Origin: Shewanella metallivivens
GTDB taxonomy: Bacteria > Pseudomonadota > Gammaproteobacteria > Enterobacterales > Shewanellaceae
Length of the DNA stretch: 64,000 bases
Direction of reading: 5' to 3'
NCBI RefSeq assembly: GCF_028750675.1
Contig: NZ_JAQQPZ010000003.1
Location: forward strand, 248,001-312,000
Of the stretch, positions 58,238 through 64,000 are shown in pieces. The position numbers and the translations under genes were made by a program. Numbering within the stretch: position 1 is the first letter of the stretch; every line of letters begins with the position of its first letter. Below the pieces are notes generated by a model. The model made no database searches, was not told the origin of the DNA, and was given only the letters and a program-made list of their open reading frames with translations.

Positions 58238-59149
58238 TTAACCTTCGCCAGATAATGCAACTGACTTTTGGATCATGTTTTTCATTTTTGCCAATTCGAT
58301 TCTGGCGTAACGATGCTCAACAAAATCGTAAATATTTGTCGCTAATGTTAATCGATAAAAATTTGCAGCTTGTTGGTATTGGCCTTGTGCAGCAGCGTGT
58401 TTTGCTAAATAGAAATAAGCTTCACATAAACGCTCAGCATATTCCTTCGGTTGTGACAAGCCCACTTTGGCAGCCGCAAAAACTTGCTCTTGATTAATTT
58501 TACCTAAATAAAAATCAACCAAAACACTCGCCCAATCTTGAGTGTTTAGCTGTTGACGCTGTAACGCCAAATCAGCTAAAGCCTGTGACTTATCAACTGC
58601 TGATGACATTAAATAAAGCCACAACACCCGATAACCATCAGTCGGGTCTCGTTCAAAAAAGGCTTGCATATCTTCTATCGCTAACTGGTAGCGCTCACCA
58701 TAGTACAGAGCGATACCACGATTTAGATAGGCATAATCGTAACCTGGAGATAACTCTAATACACCATCAAAGGCCTCATAGGCACTTTCAAACTCGCCTT
58801 CTTGGGTGTAATAAATACCTAAAAAATTATACGCATCAGCTAAATCAGGTTGAAGCTTAATAGCTTGATGGAAATCAATTCGACCTAATAAACGTAAACC
58901 GACGCTGTCGTAGATAACCCCGCGGTCGTAATGAAAACGTGCACGCTGTTCATCCGTGAGCTCCATGGTCGCTAATACTTCATTTAGCTTAGCGAGAGTC
59001 ACTTCCATTTTATAATCAGGCATGACAGGCGCGACAATCATTTGCCCTGCAACATCATCACTAGAGCCTTGCGTTGCAGCACAGCCTGACAACAACATGC
59101 TTGCACCGACAGCAACGGCAATGACTGTGGTGCGTAGTTTACATTCCAT
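58238..59149 (-). CDS. nlpI: Lipoprotein NlpI, TPR protein
   Basis: Outer-membrane lipoprotein that acts as adaptor for murein endopeptidases and Prc. The lipobox is LLSGC, with the lipidated Cys at 23. Helical TPR repeats follow, e.g. ARFHYDRGVIYDSVGLR, ADAYNFLGIYYTQEGEFESA and YDYAYLNRGIALYYGERYQ, then a less regular helical tail. At 303 residues it is like E. coli NlpI. It follows pnp after 150 bases, with the pnp terminator between them, the classic order. Confidence 0.96.
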   Translation of the reverse strand: MECKLRTTVIAVAVGASMLLSGCAATQGSSDDVAGQMIVAPVMPDYKMEVTLAKLNEVLATMELTDEQRARFHYDRGVIYDSVGLRLLGRIDFHQAIKLQPDLADAYNFLGIYYTQEGEFESAYEAFDGVLELSPGYDYAYLNRGIALYYGERYQLAIEDMQAFFERDPTDGYRVLWLYLMSSAVDKSQALADLALQRQQLNTQDWASVLVDFYLGKINQEQVFAAAKVGLSQPKEYAERLCEAYFYLAKHAAAQGQYQQAANFYRLTLATNIYDFVEHRYARIELAKMKNMIQKSVALSGEG

Positions 59150-59246
59150 TCATATTACCTTATCAGGTTTTATTTATATTCAATATCATAGCAATCTGCT
59201 TATCTAAGAGCTATGGACTCATACAGATTATTTTTAATAAACATAA

Positions 59247-59274
59247 AAAAAGGAGATCGTATGATCTCCTTTTT
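59247..59274 (-). terminator. pnp terminator
   Basis: AAAAAGGAGATC (59247-59258) pairs with GATCTCCTTTTT (59263-59274) around GTAT, with T-run on the minus strand, 26 bases after the pnp stop. Confidence 0.9.
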
Positions 59275-59299
59275 AAGTCACTTAACACGTAAAATTAAA

Positions 59300-61405
59300 T
59301 TACTCAGCAGTTTCCTTAGTCTGAGCTTCTTTAATTGACAATCTTACGCGACCTTGGCGATCCACTTCCATTACCTTAACAGCAACTTCTTGGTTCATTT
59401 GAAGGTGATCTGACACATTAGCTACACGCTCATCGCTAATTTGCGAGATGTGTACTAAACCGTCTTTACCGGGAAGGATGTTAACAAACGCACCGAAATC
59501 GACGATACGGATAACTTTACCATTGTAAATACGGCCCACTTCAACTTCAGCAGTGATTTCTTCAATACGACGAATCGCTTCTTTAGTTGCTTCACCGTTA
59601 GACGATGCAATTTTGACTGTACCGTCGTCATCAAGTTCAATCGTAGTGCCAGTTTCTTCAGTAAGTGCACGAATAACCGCACCACCTTTACCGATAACAT
59701 CACGAATTTTTTCAGGATTAATCTTGATAGTCGTAATACGCGGCGCGTGATCAGAAATATCATCACGGTGCGAACCAATCGCTTGGTCCATTACATTTAA
59801 GATATGAACGCGAGCGCCATAAGCTTGTTGTAATGCAATATCCATGATTTCTTTCGTGATACCTTCAATCTTAATATCCATCTGCAATGCAGTAATACCA
59901 TCACGAGTACCGGCTACTTTAAAGTCCATATCACCTAAATGATCTTCATCACCTAAGATATCAGAAAGTACAACAAAATCGTCGCCTTCTTTCACTAGAC
60001 CCATTGCAATACCAGCAACAGAAGACTTAATTGGAACACCGGCATCCATTAATGCTAAAGATGTACCACAAACAGAAGCCATAGAGCTTGAACCGTTTGA
60101 TTCAGTAATTTCTGATACGACGCGAACACTGTATGGAAATTCTTCAGCTGAAGGCATAACAGCATTCATACCACGCCATGCTAACTTACCATGACCGATT
60201 TCGCGGCGCTTAGGTGAACCAACCATACCTGTTTCACCAACAGAATACGGAGGGAAGTTATAGTGAAGCATGAAGCGGTTAGTGCGCTCACCCATAATGC
60301 TGTCAATTTTCTGTGCATCACGTTCTGTACCTAAAGTACAAGTCACTAATGCCTGAGTTTCACCGCGGGTAAATAATGCGCTACCGTGTGTGCGAGGTAA
60401 CACACCAGCAAGTACGTTAAGAGCACGGATCATGTCTGGTTCACGACCGTCAATACGTGGCTTACCACTGATAATACGACCACGAACCACTTTCTTCTCT
60501 AAGCTACCTAATAAGTTGTCGACTTCACGTAAATCAACATCTGCATTCTCAGCAACAAGAGCCGCTTTTGCCGCAGCTTTAACAACACCGACTTGAACAT
60601 AACGGTCTTGTTTAACTTCAATTTGATAAGCGTCAGTTAATCCTGCTTCAGCAAGATCTTTAATTTTAGCCACTAAGTCTTGGTCTTGAACTGGTGCAGT
60701 CCAGTCCCATGTAGGCTTACCCGCTTCAGCTTTAAATTCGCTAATGGCGTTAACAACAACTTGTTGTTGGTCGTGACCATAAGTCACAGCGCCTAACATG
60801 ATTTCTTCAGCAAGCGATTTCGCTTCAGATTCAACCATTAATACTGCAGCTTGAGTACCTGCAACAACAAGGTTTAAGTCGCTTGTAGCAAGTTGTTCTA
60901 CACTTGGATTAAGCACGTATTCGTTATTAATATAACCCACACGAGCAGCACCGAGAGGACCATTGAAAGGAATACCTGAAATAGCTAACGCAGCTGAGGT
61001 ACCAATCATTGAAATAATATCTGGCTCAATTTGTGGATCAACAGAAACCACAGTGATGATAACTTGAACTTCGTTTTTAAAACCGTTAGGGAATAAAGGA
61101 CGAATTGGACGGTCGATAAGACGGGCAATCAAAGTTTCATCTTCTGATGGACGACCTTCACGTTTGAAAAAACCACCAGGAATTTTACCTGCTGCATATG
61201 TTTTTTCTTGATAGTTAACTGTTAATGGGAAAAAGTCGCGACTTAAATCGGCTTCTTTTTTACCCACTACGGTAACTAGTACTGTGGTATCGCCCATGCT
61301 GGCTAAAACTGCAGCATTTGCCTGACGTGCAATGACACCTGTTTCTAAGGTGACGGTATGTTGACCATACTCAAAACTCTTTACAATTGGATTCACTTGA
61401 CCCAT
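59300..61405 (-). CDS. pnp: Polyribonucleotide nucleotidyltransferase (PNPase)
   Basis: 3'-5' phosphorolytic exoribonuclease and degradosome part. The 701 residues have two RNase PH domains ([11 protein letters not shown] and [20 protein letters not shown], with the catalytic aspartates), then KH ([19 protein letters not shown]) near 560-610 and S1 ([20 protein letters not shown]) near 625-690. Usually rpsO lies just upstream; here 387 bases of upstream sequence lead to a divergent GGDEF-EAL gene, so rpsO must lie beyond the window or elsewhere. A long leader, as expected for autoregulated pnp, is possible but I see no strong hairpin. Confidence 0.97.
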   Translation of the reverse strand: MGQVNPIVKSFEYGQHTVTLETGVIARQANAAVLASMGDTTVLVTVVGKKEADLSRDFFPLTVNYQEKTYAAGKIPGGFFKREGRPSEDETLIARLIDRPIRPLFPNGFKNEVQVIITVVSVDPQIEPDIISMIGTSAALAISGIPFNGPLGAARVGYINNEYVLNPSVEQLATSDLNLVVAGTQAAVLMVESEAKSLAEEIMLGAVTYGHDQQQVVVNAISEFKAEAGKPTWDWTAPVQDQDLVAKIKDLAEAGLTDAYQIEVKQDRYVQVGVVKAAAKAALVAENADVDLREVDNLLGSLEKKVVRGRIISGKPRIDGREPDMIRALNVLAGVLPRTHGSALFTRGETQALVTCTLGTERDAQKIDSIMGERTNRFMLHYNFPPYSVGETGMVGSPKRREIGHGKLAWRGMNAVMPSAEEFPYSVRVVSEITESNGSSSMASVCGTSLALMDAGVPIKSSVAGIAMGLVKEGDDFVVLSDILGDEDHLGDMDFKVAGTRDGITALQMDIKIEGITKEIMDIALQQAYGARVHILNVMDQAIGSHRDDISDHAPRITTIKINPEKIRDVIGKGGAVIRALTEETGTTIELDDDGTVKIASSNGEATKEAIRRIEEITAEVEVGRIYNGKVIRIVDFGAFVNILPGKDGLVHISQISDERVANVSDHLQMNQEVAVKVMEVDRQGRVRLSIKEAQTKETAE

Positions 61406-61792
61406 TCCTTAATTTAATGACCTTTAATTACGCGCACAAGTATACTTCAATTACTTTGAATAGTTAAATAGACGCGATATACAGAATGAAAAATATTTAA
61501 AATAATCATTTTCCTACAGCAGAACATGACAATAATCATCGATTTGTTATTGAGAGTTCGGCTTTTGTTGCAAATAAGTTATCCCAGCGCGGGTTTTACC
61601 GACATTGTTAATGACAATCGTGTTGAATTTGACTAAAGTTAGCACAGTGATAAGCATCTATGATTTAAGGCAAAAGGATATAACTAACCCTAAAATAGGC
61701 TGCAAAAAACACAAATAACATTAGCGTTTATCGTAAACCAAGTAGAATATAATTAACGTAAAATTAGTCACTTATGCGACATGGAATACTAA
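61406..61792. other. 387-base gap between pnp and the divergent GGDEF-EAL gene
   Basis: Promoters for both divergent genes must lie here. No ORF is supported. The sequence is AT-rich, with imperfect repeats such as TTGTTAATGACAA near 61607. I cannot place -35 and -10 boxes with confidence, and no rpsO gene is present. Confidence 0.5.
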
Positions 61793-63829
61793 ATGACCCC
61801 CAGTTTTAAGTCTTTAACATGGAAACAGACTAACTTAGTGGTATTTACTGCTTTGTTTTTTGCGGTTGCTATTTTTATTGTCGAAATCGCTATTCAAGTT
61901 ATCTCAACCAAAAATCAATTAGCTGAGGCACAGCAAGAGTTACTCAATTCGGTTGAGCAAACCACCACTAATGCAGTTTGGTCACTCGATGACAAGCTCG
62001 CTAGCCAAACGCTACAAGGGATCATAAAAGTCGATAATGTCGGTTCTGCAGTCATTGAACTGGATGATGGTTCACGATTTGTGTCAACAGCGAATCAAAC
62101 CAGCAAATCATTTGGAGCCTATGAGAGTTTAAGTCAACGATTATTTGGTGACTTAAAAGAAACCTCGCGTCCTTTGTACCGTCCTTTTTATTTTGAAAGT
62201 AATCAACAACAACAGCTTATCGGCACCTTAACTATTTTTTACGATACCCAAAAACTGACCAACAAACTATTTGGTCAACTTAAACTTGGGTTAATTGCCA
62301 CCTTAGCCAGAGCATTATTGCTCACATTAGTATTGAGTGTGGTGTTTCATCGATTTTTAACCCAACCAATAGCCCAAATCAGTGAGGCTATTGATAAAAT
62401 TGATCCAGACTCACCCGATGAAAATCTATTACCCATGTCGCCAGCCCATAAAGACGATGAATTAGGCTTGGTGACCAGTAAATTCAATCAAATATTATTG
62501 CAATTTAGCCAAACTCAAAACAAATTGCGCAAAATGGCGACTCGTGATCCACTTACCGGTTTGCCAAATCGCACCTTATTATTAGAAACCTTAAACGTCA
62601 CCATTCAGCGCTCTCGAGTACATAAACGTAATTTTAGCCTATTATTTATCGATTTAGACCGTTTTAAAAATGTCAACGACTCGTTAGGACATGCCCTTGG
62701 CGATCAGTTTTTGGCCCGTATAGCACGCATATTAGAGCGCGTGGTCGGCGATAAAGGCAGTGTGGCTCGTTTAGGCGGTGATGAGTTTGTGATTTTGGCC
62801 GATGAAATCCAAACCCCAGCTCAAGCCGCTGACTTCGTTGACAAATTACTGATTCAATTGAATGCGCCAGTGCAACTAAATGAACACGCTATCCACCCCG
62901 CTGCGTCGATTGGCATATCAATATATCCAGAAGATGGCGATACTGCAGAAGATTTAATCCGCCACGCAGACATTGCCATGTACAGCGCAAAGGCTGCGGG
63001 GTCAAACCAGTGGTCTTTCTTTAAGCAACAAATGACCGAACGTGCAGCGGTAAGACTTCGCACAGAAGCCTCATTACACGATGCCTTAAAAAACAATGAG
63101 TTTTTACTGTATTTCCAACCTAAGTTTGACTTAAATACTCATAAAGTGGTTGGGTGTGAAGCGCTAATACGCTGGCAAAAAGATGGCCGAGTGATTAGTC
63201 CAATGTCATTTATTCCAGTAGCCGAAGAAACGGGCATTATCATACCAATCGGACGCTGGGTCATTGAGCAAAGTTGTAAGGTTATCCGTGAATGGCAGCG
63301 GAAATATAATTATGCCATTCCTATTGCTGTTAATGTCGCATCACAACAGTTTGCCGATGCTAGTTTAGTTCCTGATATTAAGCAATTGGCCATTCGCTAC
63401 CAAATTAGCCCTGAATTACTCGAAGTTGAAATTACTGAAACATCATTAATGAATGATGTCGAGCAGGCAATTATTAAGCTTGAACAACTTAAAACTGCCG
63501 GATTTGGTATCGCTGTTGACGATTTTGGCACGGGTTACTCTTCGCTGTCTTATTTGCGCCATCTGCCTATTACTACCATGAAAATCGACAGAGCCTTTGT
63601 GAGCGACTTACCAAAAGACAGTGCGATTGCATCAACCATTTTGATGCTTGGGCAACAATTAGATTTATCTATTGTGGCTGAGGGTATTGAAAACGAAGAA
63701 CAACTACAGTGGCTTAAAGACAACAACTGTGTGATCGGCCAAGGGTTCTTTTTTAGTGAGCCATTACCGTTAGCAGAGTTTGAGCAACAGTTTATTTCAA
63801 GCAATACCGCCAAGATTCTGCACGTTTAG
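61793..63829 (+). CDS. Membrane sensor with GGDEF and EAL domains
   Basis: A 678-residue c-di-GMP protein. TM1 at about 14-36, a periplasmic sensor (about 37-160), TM2 at about 163-185 and a HAMP-like linker precede PAS-less output domains. GGDEF is intact at 328-332 (ARLGGDEFVIL) with RDPLTGLPNR before it. EAL at 456-458 has the full set: EVEITETS, DDFGTGYSS, MKIDRAFV, AEGIEN and QGFFFSEPL. Both activities are therefore possible, with the sensor deciding the balance. It is divergent from pnp, an arrangement I associate with Shewanella. Confidence 0.93.
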   Translation: MTPSFKSLTWKQTNLVVFTALFFAVAIFIVEIAIQVISTKNQLAEAQQELLNSVEQTTTNAVWSLDDKLASQTLQGIIKVDNVGSAVIELDDGSRFVSTANQTSKSFGAYESLSQRLFGDLKETSRPLYRPFYFESNQQQQLIGTLTIFYDTQKLTNKLFGQLKLGLIATLARALLLTLVLSVVFHRFLTQPIAQISEAIDKIDPDSPDENLLPMSPAHKDDELGLVTSKFNQILLQFSQTQNKLRKMATRDPLTGLPNRTLLLETLNVTIQRSRVHKRNFSLLFIDLDRFKNVNDSLGHALGDQFLARIARILERVVGDKGSVARLGGDEFVILADEIQTPAQAADFVDKLLIQLNAPVQLNEHAIHPAASIGISIYPEDGDTAEDLIRHADIAMYSAKAAGSNQWSFFKQQMTERAAVRLRTEASLHDALKNNEFLLYFQPKFDLNTHKVVGCEALIRWQKDGRVISPMSFIPVAEETGIIIPIGRWVIEQSCKVIREWQRKYNYAIPIAVNVASQQFADASLVPDIKQLAIRYQISPELLEVEITETSLMNDVEQAIIKLEQLKTAGFGIAVDDFGTGYSSLSYLRHLPITTMKIDRAFVSDLPKDSAIASTILMLGQQLDLSIVAEGIENEEQLQWLKDNNCVIGQGFFFSEPLPLAEFEQQFISSNTAKILHV

Positions 63830-63840
63830 ACAAAACAAAT

Positions 63841-64000
63841 AATACCATTTCCATTAATGATGTCACCAATCTGAGCCACTCAGACTGTTCAGTTTAAGGT
63901 GCATTGTTAAAACAATGGTTATTCCCTTTTAAGACACAATGCAACAAAGAAATGGACAGTCTGAGGACCTCCTGCAAGGCGGGTTTCTGTGTATTCTATA
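63841..64000. repeat. Structured repeat or mobile-element end at the right edge
   Basis: Two nested inverted repeats are plain: CTCAGACTGT (63879-63888) with ACAGTCTGAG (63956-63965), and inside it TGCATTGT (63900-63907) with ACAATGCA (63936-63943). CCTGC/GCGGG with a T-run follows at about 63971-63986. Such stacked pairs suggest the end of an insertion sequence or a MITE-like repeat, cut off by the window end. No transposase ORF is visible yet. Confidence 0.45.

Overview
The window looks like a chromosomal segment of a Shewanella-type marine gammaproteobacterium. The basis is a rather AT-rich composition, Enterobacteria-like core proteins (RelA, BarA, RlmD, GlyA, PrfC, Pnp), a ribB gene with a degenerate GTP cyclohydrolase II domain, and a high density of cyclic-di-GMP genes. 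The genus is an inference from protein similarity and gene order recalled from memory; no search was run. Apart from a possible repeat or element end at the right edge, I see no prophage, integron, CRISPR array or tRNA/rRNA gene.

Layout. 1-10.4 kb: relA (cut by the left edge) and rlmD face barA. After barA come a DUF416 gene, a 57-residue orphan, an AEC-type transporter, recN with two LexA boxes, and an orphan membrane-anchored protein. 10.5-18 kb: a minus-strand block nrdR-ribD-ribE-ribBX-ribH-nusB, a terminator, then thiL-pgpA, with glyA upstream behind its own terminator. 18.2-26.4 kb: ettA, an exported coiled-coil orphan, a two-gene RND efflux operon and a NYN-domain gene. 26.5-34.2 kb: signalling genes, namely a giant propeller-GGDEF-EAL sensor, a solute-binding-like protein, a thioesterase, a GGDEF(degenerate)-EAL protein and an HDOD protein. 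34.4-38.7 kb: three U32-family genes, trhP with a ferredoxin and ubiU-ubiV divergent from ubiT. 39-45.4 kb: a YjiH-type transporter behind a structured leader, two PilZ genes and radA. 45.4-48.2 kb: an alpha/beta hydrolase, serB and ytjB. 48.3-56.4 kb: a nucleoside uptake and salvage block (deoC, deoA, deoB, deoD, a Tsx-like porin, nupC) plus a TatD-type nuclease. 56.6-63.8 kb: prfC, nlpI, pnp and a divergent GGDEF-EAL sensor. The last 160 bases hold nested inverted repeats that may begin a mobile element or a repeat family member.

The genes form recognisable modules: stringent and BarA signalling, riboflavin synthesis, nucleoside catabolism with its porin and transporter, anaerobic ubiquinone synthesis beside tRNA hydroxylation, and six proteins likely to make, break or bind c-di-GMP or to act beside such proteins. 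The least expected items are the switch-like leader before the YjiH-type transporter, an apparent frameshift that removes the last transmembrane residues of nupC, the zinc-cysteine-free GTP cyclohydrolase domain of RibBX, the shortened zinc motif of RadA and the structured repeat at the right edge.
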